Numbered from the stretch's first letter, positions 52,615 through 61,581 are shown. The stretch: DNA of 64,000 nucleotides from Actinacidiphila cocklensis (GCF_907177275.1 NZ_CAJSLV010000070.1:108548-172547), one strand, 5' to 3'. The notes: generated by a model from the sequence alone, not told the origin. Numbers and translations are program-made.

Positions 52615-53043
52615 ATGAGCGACGACATCAGTCCCAACGGCGCACTGCCCCCCGCGCAGCGCGCGCTGCACGAGATCGCGCACGGCAGTGAGAACGTCAT
52701 CGCGCTCAGCACCCTCGCGGTCAGCGAGGTCCTGCTGCCGGTGCCCGCCGTCGACGACTACCCGGAAGGAGTGGAGGGGGCCGAGCTGCCCCGGGAGATC
52801 CAGCTGCCGGTCTACGAGCAGGAGGACGGCAGGCAGTTGGTGCCGGTCTTCACTTCGGAGACCCGGATGGCGGAGGCGCTGCCGACGACCCGCCGCTACC
52901 GCCTGGTGCAGCTGGCGGCGCTCAGCGGCGCCTGGCCGTCCGACGAGCTGATCCTGTCGATCGACACCGGCAGCGAGGACGCCCTCAGCATCTCGGGCGA
53001 GGGCGTCCGCGCCCTGGCCGGCCTGGTCGGCGGCAACAACTGA
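52615..53043 (+). CDS. SseB-like small protein
   Basis: A 142-residue soluble protein resembling the SseB N-terminal domain (VSEVLLPVPAV, QLPVYEQEDGRQLVPVFTSETRMAEALP, LILSIDTGSEDALSISGEGVRAL). It has no catalytic motif and its function is unknown. ATG at 52615 behind GAGAGGA. It converges on the PAP2/lipid-kinase gene, 45 nt apart. Confidence 0.8.
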   Translation: MSDDISPNGALPPAQRALHEIAHGSENVIALSTLAVSEVLLPVPAVDDYPEGVEGAELPREIQLPVYEQEDGRQLVPVFTSETRMAEALPTTRRYRLVQLAALSGAWPSDELILSIDTGSEDALSISGEGVRALAGLVGGNN

Positions 53044-53088
53044 GCCCCTGAGGCCCGGCTGCTGAGCCCAGGCAAACCGAGCCCCCGC

Positions 53089-54561
53089 TCAGCGCCGCCC
53101 GCGGTAGACCACCAGACCGCCGGCGGCCTTGTCCAGCAGCAGCTCCCCGGGCGCGGGCGCCACCTCGCCGTCGCAGGCCAGGTGGACGCCCGCGCCCGGA
53201 ACGCGCACCCGCAGCCGCGGCACCGCCGCCGCCTCGTAGACCGGTGACCTGGTCAGCACCCCGGTCAGCGCCGCTCCCAGCAGCCGGGTCCTGGCGAACG
53301 GCCCGCCGTCCACGATCCGCACGTCGAGCCGCCCGTCGGCCAGGTCGCGGCGCCGCACCGGCGCGAGGCCCACGCTCGAATAGCGGCAGTTCCCCGCGAA
53401 CAGCAGCCACACCGAGCGCGGCCTGCCGTTGATCTCGATGTCCACCGGCTCGCAGGTCCGCAGCACGTGCACCGCCGCCAGGACGCTCGCCGGCCACGAC
53501 CCGACCCGCCGCGACCAGCGCTCCCGCACCCGCACCAGGTCCGGGTAGGAGCCGATGCTGAAGGTGTTGAGGAACGGCTCCGCGACCCCGTCCGGCGTGT
53601 CGAGCCCGGTGGTGCGGGCCACGTCCACCCTCGCCGCCCGCCGGTCGAGCACCGCGGTCGCGGTGTCCTCGACGGTGTTCAGGCCCAGGTCGAGCGCGAA
53701 GTGGTTGCGCGTACCGCCGGGGAAGACCGCCAGCGGCAGCCCGTGCCGCAGCGCGATCGCCGCCGCGAGCCGTACGGTTCCGTCGCCGCCGCACACCCCC
53801 AGGGCGCCGCCCGTCTCGACCGCGGTGCGCGCCGCCTTCTCCAGCAGCTCCGCCAGGTCGTCGTCCTCCGTGCACTCGGTGACGTCGGCCTGCGGCAGCG
53901 CCGCCGCGATCCGCACCTCCGGCGGCGTCAGCAGCGGCGGCGGCCCCGAGGCGGCGTTGACCACCACCTGGAGCCCGCGCCCGCCCGGCAGCGACGGCGC
54001 CGGCGCCACCGGCCCCGAGCGCGGGGTGCCGGGCGCGGGCGGCAGCAGCGCCCGTACGGTCAGCGCTGCGCCCACCCCCAGCGCGCAGCCCACCAGCACA
54101 TCGCTCGGGTAGTGCACCCCGGTGTAGATCCGGGAGAAGGCCACGCTCGCCGCCAGCGGCGCCACCGCGGCCCCCCAGCCCGCCGACTCCAGTGCCGCGC
54201 CGACCGCGAAGGCGGCGGCGGAGGCGGAGTGCCCCGAGGGGAAGGACGAGGTGACCGGCTGCCGGTGCAGCCGCCGTATCACCGGTACGGCGTCGAGCAG
54301 CGGCCTGGCCCGGCGGACCGCGCCCTTGCCCACGGTGTTGACGCTCAGCGACGCCAGAGCCAGCGAGCCCATGCCGCGCAGCGCCGCCCGCCGCCCGTCC
54401 CTGCCGCCCGCCACCGCCATGCCGGCCGCCACCGCGCACCACAGCCGCCCGTGGTTCGCGGCCCGGCTCAGCCGCGGCAGCACCGGCTCCGCGCCCGGCC
54501 AGTGCCGGCCCGCCACCTCGGCGAAAAGCGCCGCGTCCCAGCTCTTCCAGGGGTATGCCAT
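53089..54561 (-). CDS. Bifunctional PAP2 phosphatase / diacylglycerol kinase-family protein
   Basis: A 490-residue fusion. Residues about 1-175 are a membrane PAP2 phosphatase with all three signature motifs: KGAVRRARP, FPSGHSAS and SRIYTGVHYPSDV. Residues about 195-490 are a DAGK-type lipid kinase (CGGDGTVRLAA, VFPGGTRNHFALDLG, DGEVAPAPGELLL). It could dephosphorylate and rephosphorylate lipid intermediates, or act on undecaprenyl or phosphatidate substrates. Opposing activities on one chain are known in actinomycetes, but the substrate is unproved. Divergent from the HAD gene by 52 bp. Confidence 0.92.
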   Translation of the reverse strand: MAYPWKSWDAALFAEVAGRHWPGAEPVLPRLSRAANHGRLWCAVAAGMAVAGGRDGRRAALRGMGSLALASLSVNTVGKGAVRRARPLLDAVPVIRRLHRQPVTSSFPSGHSASAAAFAVGAALESAGWGAAVAPLAASVAFSRIYTGVHYPSDVLVGCALGVGAALTVRALLPPAPGTPRSGPVAPAPSLPGGRGLQVVVNAASGPPPLLTPPEVRIAAALPQADVTECTEDDDLAELLEKAARTAVETGGALGVCGGDGTVRLAAAIALRHGLPLAVFPGGTRNHFALDLGLNTVEDTATAVLDRRAARVDVARTTGLDTPDGVAEPFLNTFSIGSYPDLVRVRERWSRRVGSWPASVLAAVHVLRTCEPVDIEINGRPRSVWLLFAGNCRYSSVGLAPVRRRDLADGRLDVRIVDGGPFARTRLLGAALTGVLTRSPVYEAAAVPRLRVRVPGAGVHLACDGEVAPAPGELLLDKAAGGLVVYRGRR

Positions 54562-54613
54562 GCCTGCCGGTTACCCTGCGCCGGGCGGTGCACGCTCGCT
54601 GTACGCTCCCCGG

Positions 54614-55273
54614 GTGAACGCCACCCCCGCGGGCCCCCTTGAGCTGGTCGTCTTCGACTGCGACGGCGTGCTGGTCGACAGCGAGAAGATCGCCGTCAGG
54701 ATCGACGTGCTGATGCTCGCCGACCTCGGATGGCCGCTGACGCAGGACGAGGTCGTGGAGCGTTTCGTCGGCCGCTCCTTCGCCGACATGGGCGCCGACA
54801 TCGCCGCCCACCTCGGGCACCCCCTCCCCGCCGACTGGGACGCCCCCTACCGGCAGCTCTACCGCGACGCCTTCGACGCGGAGCTGACCGCGGTCGACGG
54901 CGTCGTCGAGGCGCTCGACGCCCTCACCGCGCCGGTCTGCGTCGCGTCGAGCACCAGCCACCGCGGCCTGCGGCACACCCTCGGCCTGACCGGGCTGTAC
55001 GACCGGTTCGCCGGTCGCATCTTCAGCGCGGCCGACGTCGCCCGCGGCAAGCCCGCGCCCGACCTCTTCCTGCACGCGGCCCGCAGCCTCGGGGTGGACC
55101 CGGCGCGCTGCGCGGTCGTCGAGGACAGCCCCTACGGCGTCGCGGCGGCCCGCGCGGCCGGCATGCGCGCGTACGGCTACTGCGGCGGCCTCACCCCTGC
55201 GCACCGGCTCGAAGGCCCCGGCACCACCGTCTTCGACGACATGCGCAAACTCCCCGCGCTGCTGCAGGGCTGA
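54614..55273 (+). CDS. HAD-superfamily phosphatase (beta-phosphoglucomutase/GmhB-like)
   Basis: A 219-residue HAD hydrolase, subfamily IA. Motif I is VVFDCDGVLVDSE (nucleophile Asp near 14), motif II the Ser of VASSTSHRG, motif III the Lys of RGKPAPDLF, motif IV VVEDSPYGVAAARAAG. The cap domain lies between. The substrate is probably a sugar phosphate or similar. GTG at 54614. Confidence 0.92.
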   Translation: MNATPAGPLELVVFDCDGVLVDSEKIAVRIDVLMLADLGWPLTQDEVVERFVGRSFADMGADIAAHLGHPLPADWDAPYRQLYRDAFDAELTAVDGVVEALDALTAPVCVASSTSHRGLRHTLGLTGLYDRFAGRIFSAADVARGKPAPDLFLHAARSLGVDPARCAVVEDSPYGVAAARAAGMRAYGYCGGLTPAHRLEGPGTTVFDDMRKLPALLQG

Positions 55274-55370
55274 CCCCGCCGCCGCACCCCCCGGCACGCG
55301 CTGCTGGTGCGGGAAGGGCCGCGGCGGGGGAAGGTGGCCTTCACGGGGCGTGTAGGAGCGGAGGTGCGCA

Positions 55371-56585
55371 ATGTCGATCAGCCTGCCGCACGACGTCAGG
55401 CCGGAGCCCGGCCTTCCTGTTCCCGCCTACTGGCACGCCCACCTGTCGGCGGTCGCACCCGGCACGGAGGAGGCGGGCGGGGGTCCGCGGCTGCTCGACG
55501 CCGCCTGCGGCTACTTCACCCGGCGGGGCATGCGGAGCATTGCCGGGCAGGTGCTCGCGGCGCCCGGCGCCGAGTCGCTGCTGCTGGCGCTGCTCGCCGC
55601 CGCGGGCGGCGACCCGGTGCTCGCCCGTCCGGCCCCCGCCTGGCAGGCGCCGGTCGCGGGGCTGGTCGGCCGGCCCGTGCACGCGGTGCGCAGCGCGCCC
55701 GAGGGCGGCGGGGTGCCCGACCCGTTCGCGCTGCTCGAAACGGTCCGCAGGGCCAGGGCGGCGGGCGCCGACCCGCGGCTGCTCGTGCTGTCGGCCGCCG
55801 ACGACCCGACCGGCACGGTGACCGCGCCGGAGCTGCTGCACGAGACCTGCGAGGCCACGGCGGAGGCCGGGCTGCAGATCGTCTCGGACGAGACCTACTC
55901 CGACACCCTGCACCACCGCGACACCGTGCTGCTCAGCCCGGCCGAGATGCTGCCGGACCACACCGTCGTGCTCGTCGACCTCGGCGCGACCCTGGTGCCC
56001 GCCACCGTGCCCGTCGCGATCGCGCGCTTCCCCGCCACCGCGCACGGCACCGCCTGGCGGCAGCGGACCGCGGCGGCGCTCGCCGCGCTCCGGGCCGTCC
56101 TGCCCACGCCGGTCGCGGCCGCCACCGCGTACGTCCTCACCGAGCCCGCCGAGGTCGTAGAGCGCTCCGCCGCCGCGAACCGGCTGCACGCCAGGACGGC
56201 CGCCGCCGCCTACCGGGCGATCACCGGCACCGGTGCGGTGTGCCGGCCCCCGCGGGCCGGCTTCCAGCTCTACCCGACGCTTCGCAGCCCCGACCTCGAC
56301 GCGGCCGGCGCCGAGGAGCGGCTCAGCGCCGCGCTCGGCAGAATCGTGCCCGGCGGCCACCGATTCGGCGACGACCCGGCCGAGCCCCGGGTGCGCGTCG
56401 CCACCGGCGCCCTGCACGGCCGCACCGAGGGCGAACTCCGTACGACGCTGGCCGCCGCCGACCCGCTCGCCGTCCCCCATGTGGCGGCGGCCCTCGACGC
56501 GCTCACGGCCGCCTTCGCCGCCCTGACCGGCCCTGACGTGGTCAGCGGTTCGGCCGACCTGGGATCGCGGGGCGCGGCGGGCTGA
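55371..56585 (+). CDS. Fold-type I aminotransferase homologue without a PLP lysine
   Basis: A 404-residue protein with aminotransferase class I/II architecture (LDAACGYFTRRGMRSIAGQVL, LLVLSAADDPTGTVTAPELL, IVSDETYSD, FQLYPTLRS). Where the family has S-x-S-K, this protein reads VDLGATLVPATVPVAIARF. Scanning the whole sequence, I find no lysine at all, so no Schiff base with PLP can form. It may be a non-catalytic binding or regulatory protein. ATG at 55371 after GGAGG. It stands between the HAD phosphatase and the metallo-hydrolase, same strand. Confidence 0.85.
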   Translation: MSISLPHDVRPEPGLPVPAYWHAHLSAVAPGTEEAGGGPRLLDAACGYFTRRGMRSIAGQVLAAPGAESLLLALLAAAGGDPVLARPAPAWQAPVAGLVGRPVHAVRSAPEGGGVPDPFALLETVRRARAAGADPRLLVLSAADDPTGTVTAPELLHETCEATAEAGLQIVSDETYSDTLHHRDTVLLSPAEMLPDHTVVLVDLGATLVPATVPVAIARFPATAHGTAWRQRTAAALAALRAVLPTPVAAATAYVLTEPAEVVERSAAANRLHARTAAAAYRAITGTGAVCRPPRAGFQLYPTLRSPDLDAAGAEERLSAALGRIVPGGHRFGDDPAEPRVRVATGALHGRTEGELRTTLAAADPLAVPHVAAALDALTAAFAALTGPDVVSGSADLGSRGAAG

Positions 56586-56678
56586 CTTACGTTCGAGGCA
56601 TCGCCCCTCTCGACCCGCGGACTTCCGGCCCTGAGACCCGTCGGAGCACGGACCGCGGACCGCAAGGACGGAGTCCCG

Positions 56679-57683
56679 ATGACCGATCAGAGCGAACGGA
56701 CCCTGGCCGCACCACGCCCGCCCGGTGAGCACCGGGTCTGGCCCAGGTCCTTCGCCGATCGGCTCACCGACCCGCTGCCGGGCCTTCGCACCCTGGTGCG
56801 GGCCGTCCGCGAGTGCATCGTCCGCCCGCCGGCCCACACCCTGCGCCAGGTGCCGCTGCTGCCCTTCGAGCCCGGCCCGCTGCCGGAACCCGGGCTCGGC
56901 AGCGCCGGCGTCACGTGGGCCGGGCACGCCAGCTGGGTGATCAGCGTCGGCGGGCTGACCGTGCTGACCGACCCGGTGTGGTCGCGCCGCATCCCCGGCA
57001 CCCCCGCCAGGGTCACGCCGGTGGGCGTGCCCTGGGAGGAGCTGCCGCCGGTCGACGCGGTCGTCATCAGCCACAACCACTACGACCACCTCGACGCGCC
57101 GACGCTGCGGCGGCTGCCCCGCGACACCGCGCTGCTGGTGCCGGCCGGGCTCGCGCCCTGGTGCCGGCGCCGCGGATTCACCCGGGTGACGGAACTGGAC
57201 TGGTGGGAGGCCGCCGAGATCGGCGGCGTCCGCTTCGACTTCGTGCCCGCGCACCACTGGAGCCGGCGCACGCTGACCGACAACTGCCGGTCGCTGTGGG
57301 GCGGCTGGGTGCTCACCGACCGGGCGGGCGGGCTGCGGGTGTACTTCGCCGGCGACACCGGTTACGGCGGCTGCTTCACCGAGATCGGCCGCGCGCACCC
57401 CGGGATCGACCTGGCGCTGCTGCCGATCGGGGCGTATGCGCCGCGGCGGCTGCTGCGGGCGGTGCACACCGACCCGGAGGAGGCCGTCCAGGCCTTCCGC
57501 GACCTCGGCGCCGCCGCGATGGCGCCCATGCACTGGGCCACTTTCCTGCTCTCCAGCGAGCCCCCGCTCGAACCGCTCACCCGCCTCCACGCGGCCTGGG
57601 CCGAGGCCGGGCTTCCCCGGGAGGCGCTGTGGGACCTCCCCGTCGGCGGTTCCCGCCTCGTGAATCCGACGCCGGCGGGCTGA
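56679..57683 (+). CDS. MBL-fold metallo-hydrolase (UlaG / NAPE-PLD-like)
   Basis: A 334-residue protein with a metallo-beta-lactamase fold. The metal motif is ISHNHYDHLD (about 126-135), then PAHHWSRRTLTDN, YFAGDTGYGG and APMHWATF. The opening WAGHASWVISVGGLTVLTDPVWS and the long N-terminal extension (75 residues) match NAPE-PLD-like hydrolases, which cleave phosphodiesters of lipids. Substrate unproved. ATG at 56679. Confidence 0.9.
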   Translation: MTDQSERTLAAPRPPGEHRVWPRSFADRLTDPLPGLRTLVRAVRECIVRPPAHTLRQVPLLPFEPGPLPEPGLGSAGVTWAGHASWVISVGGLTVLTDPVWSRRIPGTPARVTPVGVPWEELPPVDAVVISHNHYDHLDAPTLRRLPRDTALLVPAGLAPWCRRRGFTRVTELDWWEAAEIGGVRFDFVPAHHWSRRTLTDNCRSLWGGWVLTDRAGGLRVYFAGDTGYGGCFTEIGRAHPGIDLALLPIGAYAPRRLLRAVHTDPEEAVQAFRDLGAAAMAPMHWATFLLSSEPPLEPLTRLHAAWAEAGLPREALWDLPVGGSRLVNPTPAG

Positions 57684-57690
57684 CCCGCCA

Positions 57691-57708
57691 CCACCGGCCG
57701 GCCGGTGG
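57691..57708. terminator. 18-bp palindrome between convergent genes
   Basis: CCACCGG-CCGG-CCGGTGG, a perfect palindrome 8 nt after the metallo-hydrolase stop, facing the convergent DedA gene. Confidence 0.65.
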
Positions 57709-57759
57709 GGCACCGCAGGCGGGCGCTTCACCCTTGCCCTCCACGCACGAGGCGGGCAC

Positions 57760-58383
57760 TCAGGAGCGGCGCAGGCGGTGGAGGATCGCGGGAGCGGAGG
57801 CGATGGCGAAGGTGAGGGCGACGGCCAGGGCGACGCCCTGCCAGGGCTCGGGGAAGAGCGAGCCGCCCAGGATGCCGATCAGCTGGTAGGTGGCCGCCCA
57901 GGCCAGACACGCCGGCACATCCCCGCGCACGAAGCGCCGCAGCGGCATCTCCGACATCAGGCACGCCACCATCACGGGTATGCGGCCCCCCGGCAGCAGC
58001 CGGGACAGCACCAGCACCGCCGACCCGTGCTCGTCGAGGCGGCGCTCGGCGGTGGCCAGCGTGTGCTCGTCGACCCGCTCCTGCAAGCGGTGTAGCCAGC
58101 GCGAGCCGCCGCGCGACCGTACGCCGCGCAGGCCCAGCAGATACAGCCCGATGTCGCCGAGCAGCGCCGCGAACGCGGCCACGCAGAACACGCCGAGCAG
58201 CGCGAACGGGTCGGTCTGGTGGAAGGCGACCACCGCGGCGCTGGAGACGATCGCCCCGGTCGGCACCACCGGCACCAGCGAGCCGAGCACCACCAGCAGG
58301 AAGAGCGTCGGGTAGCCCACGGCCTGCTGGGTGCTCTCCGAGGACGGCGGGTTCGCCGCGGCCGACGCCAGGAAGGCGATCAC
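57760..58383 (-). CDS. DedA-family membrane protein
   Basis: A 207-residue membrane protein with about five hydrophobic segments and the DedA landmarks FLLVVLGSLVPVVPTGAIV and SRLLPGGRIPVMVACLMSEMPLRRF. The family includes lipid (undecaprenyl-phosphate or phospholipid) translocases. The GTG at 58383 overlaps the stop of the upstream metallo-hydrolase gene (GTGA), so they are coupled. Confidence 0.88.
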   Translation of the reverse strand: MIAFLASAAANPPSSESTQQAVGYPTLFLLVVLGSLVPVVPTGAIVSSAAVVAFHQTDPFALLGVFCVAAFAALLGDIGLYLLGLRGVRSRGGSRWLHRLQERVDEHTLATAERRLDEHGSAVLVLSRLLPGGRIPVMVACLMSEMPLRRFVRGDVPACLAWAATYQLIGILGGSLFPEPWQGVALAVALTFAIASAPAILHRLRRS

Positions 58384-59180
58384 CCGGCGGTCCCCCGTCC
58401 CGCGGCGCCGGCGTCCGCGACCGTGACGCTCTGCCCGTGCTCCAGCCGGTGCACCGCCACCTCGGGGGCGGATTCCGCGGCGAGCCGGACGAACTCCTCG
58501 CCCGGGGTGTGGAATTCGTGCGGGCGCACCGCGTCCATCCCGATCGGCCAGAACGTGCCGTAGTGCACCGGCACCGCGACGCGCGGCGCCAGCCGCGCCA
58601 CCACCTGGGCCGCCCGCGCCGCGTCGAGGTGGCCGTGGCCCAGGAACGGCCCCCACCCGCCGACCGGCAGCAGCGCGATGTCGCAGTCGCCGACCGCCTC
58701 CGCCATCCCCTCGAACAGCCCGGTGTCCCCGGCGAAGTACGTGCGCGCGGCGCCCTCCACGACGTAGCCGAGCGCGGGTGCGCGCTGCGGCCCGTACGGC
58801 AGCCGCCGACCGTCGTGCGCGGCAGGCACGACGCGTACGGTCAGCGGCCCGAAGTCCAGCGACTCGCCCGCCTCGACCTCCGTCAGCCGCAGCCGGTCGC
58901 GTACCCGGCGCAGCCCGGGGACGGCCGCCAGGCCGCCGCGCGGCAGCAGCACAGGGGTGCCGGGGGCGAGCCCGGCCAGCGACCCGACGTGCAGGTGGTC
59001 CGCGTGCAGATGGGAGACCAGCACCAGGTCGGCCGCGGCCGCCTCGGGCGGCGGCACGGGGCCGCGGCGCCGGCGCAGATGCGCGAGCCGCCGTGCGAAC
59101 AGCGGGTCGGTCAGCACCCGCATCCCGGAGTCCCGCACGGTCACCGTGGCGTGCCCCCACCACGTGATCTCCACCGCCAC
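58380..59180 (-). CDS. MBL-fold hydrolase (UlaG-like)
   Basis: A 266-residue metallo-beta-lactamase-fold protein. It has WWGHATVTVRDSGMRVLTDP, the metal motif VSHLHADHLH, PAAHDGRRL, TYFAGDTGLF and PVHYGTFWP, all typical of UlaG-like hydrolases. It is the second such enzyme within 1.5 kb. The GTG at 59180 lies 9 nt after GGAGGG; an upstream GTG at 59207 is less well placed. Divergent from the holin-like/phosphodiesterase gene. Confidence 0.9.
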   Translation of the reverse strand: MAVEITWWGHATVTVRDSGMRVLTDPLFARRLAHLRRRRGPVPPPEAAAADLVLVSHLHADHLHVGSLAGLAPGTPVLLPRGGLAAVPGLRRVRDRLRLTEVEAGESLDFGPLTVRVVPAAHDGRRLPYGPQRAPALGYVVEGAARTYFAGDTGLFEGMAEAVGDCDIALLPVGGWGPFLGHGHLDAARAAQVVARLAPRVAVPVHYGTFWPIGMDAVRPHEFHTPGEEFVRLAAESAPEVAVHRLEHGQSVTVADAGAAGRGTAG

Positions 59181-59307
59181 CGCGCCTGTCCCTCCGCCGT
59201 TCCCCACACCCGCCGCCTGCCCGGCGGCCGCGGGCAGCCGTCGTGCCGAACCCGAGGGTATGCCCTTCGTTGCAGGTCCGGACGTACGGGTATGGCAGGG
59301 TGGAGGG

Positions 59308-61443
59308 GTGCCTCAGCCGGGAGTGAGTCGGAGACGGGCCGCGGGGCGGAGCGCACTGCGGACCGTCGGACGGGTGCTCGCGGTGTGGATGGTGGCCAGT
59401 GCCACCCTGGCGCTGCTCGCCTGGCTGCTGCCCGACTTCCGTATCGAGGCGCCGGGCGGCGACAGCCCCACCCAGATCGCGGTCACCTCGGCGATCGGCG
59501 CGGGGGCCTTCGGTGTGCTGAGCGCGCTGGTGTGGCCGCTGCTGGTCCGGGCGCTGCTGCTGGTGCCCGCCCTGGTGCTGGGCGCGCTGGTGTTCTTCCT
59601 CAACGGCTCGCTGCTGCTGCTCGCGCTGCGCTTCACCCCGGACGGCCGGGGCGAGGTCGCACCGGCGACGGCGGTGGTGATCGCCGCGGTGATGTCGGCG
59701 GCCTCGTCGGCGACCAGCACCGCGCTGGCCGTACGCGACGACGCGGCCTACGGGCGCCGGCTGGCCCGGCTCGCAGGACGCCGTCGCCGCCACGCGGGCG
59801 ACCCGCCGCTGCCGACGGCCCCCGGCACCGTCTTCCTCCAGCTCGACGGCGTCGGCCACGACGTGCTGCGGTCCGCGCTGACCGGCAGCCCGCCCGCGAT
59901 GCCCACCCTCGCCGGCTGGCTCGGCAGCACCCACCGGCTCACCGAGTGGCGGACCGACTGGAGCAGCCAGACCGGCGCGAGCCAGCTGGCGATCCTGCAC
60001 GGCAGCAACCACGACGTGCCCGCCTTCCGCTGGTTCGAGAAGGAGACCGGGCAGGTGATGGTCTGCAACCGGCCGTCCAGCGCCGCCGAACTGGAGCGCA
60101 GGGCCGTCGCCCGCACCGGCTCGCGCGGCCTGCTCGCCGCGGGCGGTGCCAGCCGCGGCAACCTCTTCACCGGCGGCGCCGACCAGTCGGCGCTGGTGAT
60201 GTCGGTGGCGGCGCAGCGCGGGAAGTTCAGCCGCTCCAGGTCCGGTTACTTCGCCTACTTCTCCGACCCGGCCAACGCGGTGCGCACCGCCTGGTCGTTC
60301 GTCGCCGAGGTCGGGCGGGAGGTCATGGAGTCCAGCGCGTCACGGCTGCGCAGGGACCGCCCGCGGATCAGGCGCGGCGGCCTCTACCCGGTACTGCGGG
60401 CCTTCGCCACCGTCGTCGAGCGGGACGTGGCGGTGGCGGCGGTCGTCGGCGACATGCTCGCCGGGCGCACCGCGGTCTACGCCGACCTGGTCGCCTACGA
60501 CGAGGTCGCCCACCACTCGGGACCCGGCAGCCGGGACGCCCGCAAGGTCCTCAGCCGGCTCGACCGCTCGGTCCGGCTGATCGCCGACGCGGCGCGCTAC
60601 GCCCCCCGGCCGTACCGCATCGTGCTGCTGTCCGACCACGGCCAGAGCGGCGGCGAGACGTTCGAGTACGCGTACGGCACGGGGCTGCGCGAGCTGGTGC
60701 GCACCGGGTGCGGACTGCCGCCCGCCGGGCGGGAACCGGGGCCGCGGGCCAGGCGGCGTACGGGGACGGAGGCGCGGGCCGCGGCCCGCAGCGCCCTGCG
60801 CCGCCCGGAGAAGGGCCGGCGGGCCGCGGAGGAGGCGGCCTGCCAGGGACCGCCCTCCGACCCGATCGTGCTGGCCTCGGGCAACCTCGGCCTGGTCGCC
60901 TTCCCCGACATCGAAGGGCGGGCGACGCTGGAGGAGATCGCCCGGCGCAGCCCGGGGCTGCTGCCCGCGCTCACCTCGCACCCGGGGATCGGCTTCGTGC
61001 TCGTCCGCAGCGAGCAGCGCGGCCCGCTGGTGCTCGGCCCCGACGGCGGCGAACTGGAGCTTGCCACCGGCCGGGTGACCGGCGGCCCCGACCCGCTGGC
61101 CCGCTTCGGCGCGGGCGCCGCGGCCGCGGTGCTGCGGACGGACGCCTTCCCGCACACGGCCGACCTGATGGTCAACTCGGCGGTGGACCCGCGCACCGGG
61201 GCCGTTCACGCCTTCGAGGAGCAGGCGGGCTCGCACGGCGGGCTCGGCGGGCCGCAGTCCCGGCCCTTCCTGCTGGCCCCCGCCGAGCTGCGGCTGCCGG
61301 CGGAGCCGATCGTCGGGGCGGAGTCGCTGCACGCGGTGTTCTGTTCCTGGCTGGCCCCCGCCCCGAGCCCGGCTCCGGCTCCCGCGTCCGCGCCGGTCCT
61401 GCGCCAGCGCCGCGGCCTGTCGCGTACGTCCCCGCGCTCCTGA
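59308..61443 (+). CDS. Fusion of a holin-like membrane domain and a type I phosphodiesterase domain
   Basis: A 711-residue protein. Residues about 15-150 hold four helices of the Phage_holin_4_2/YvlD-type superfamily (LAVWMVASATLALLAWLLPDF, ALLLVPALVLGALVFFLNGSLLL). From about 175 comes an alkaline-phosphatase-fold phosphodiesterase with FLQLDGVGHDVL, the nucleophile region SQTGASQ, YDEVAHHSG and LLSDHGQSGG. A variable Arg-rich insertion lies at about 470-515. The membrane domain should hold the enzyme at the membrane. GTG at 59308 just after GGAGG; the GTG at 59323 is also possible. Confidence 0.85.
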   Translation: MPQPGVSRRRAAGRSALRTVGRVLAVWMVASATLALLAWLLPDFRIEAPGGDSPTQIAVTSAIGAGAFGVLSALVWPLLVRALLLVPALVLGALVFFLNGSLLLLALRFTPDGRGEVAPATAVVIAAVMSAASSATSTALAVRDDAAYGRRLARLAGRRRRHAGDPPLPTAPGTVFLQLDGVGHDVLRSALTGSPPAMPTLAGWLGSTHRLTEWRTDWSSQTGASQLAILHGSNHDVPAFRWFEKETGQVMVCNRPSSAAELERRAVARTGSRGLLAAGGASRGNLFTGGADQSALVMSVAAQRGKFSRSRSGYFAYFSDPANAVRTAWSFVAEVGREVMESSASRLRRDRPRIRRGGLYPVLRAFATVVERDVAVAAVVGDMLAGRTAVYADLVAYDEVAHHSGPGSRDARKVLSRLDRSVRLIADAARYAPRPYRIVLLSDHGQSGGETFEYAYGTGLRELVRTGCGLPPAGREPGPRARRRTGTEARAAARSALRRPEKGRRAAEEAACQGPPSDPIVLASGNLGLVAFPDIEGRATLEEIARRSPGLLPALTSHPGIGFVLVRSEQRGPLVLGPDGGELELATGRVTGGPDPLARFGAGAAAAVLRTDAFPHTADLMVNSAVDPRTGAVHAFEEQAGSHGGLGGPQSRPFLLAPAELRLPAEPIVGAESLHAVFCSWLAPAPSPAPAPASAPVLRQRRGLSRTSPRS

Positions 61444-61514
61444 ACCCGCGCTCCTGAACCCCCCCGCCCCTGAACCCGCGCTCCTGAACCCGCGCCCCTG
61501 AACCCGCGCCCCTG
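61433..61514. repeat. 14-bp tandem repeat at the end of the phosphodiesterase gene
   Basis: Six units of the type CGCGCTCCTGAACC, one of them 16 bp. The gene's TGA stop lies in the first unit (61441-61443). Degenerate pieces run on to about 61560, filling the gap to the convergent SDR gene. Confidence 0.8.
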
Positions 61515-61581
61515 GAGCCGGTGAGCTGCTGAACCCGTGCGCCGCTGAGCCCGTGAGCCGCCGCCCCCCCCGCCGGGGCCG

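Noticed and set aside
61433-61514. 14-bp repeats considered as a CRISPR array
   Set aside because: The units are directly adjacent with no spacers; this is a simple tandem repeat.
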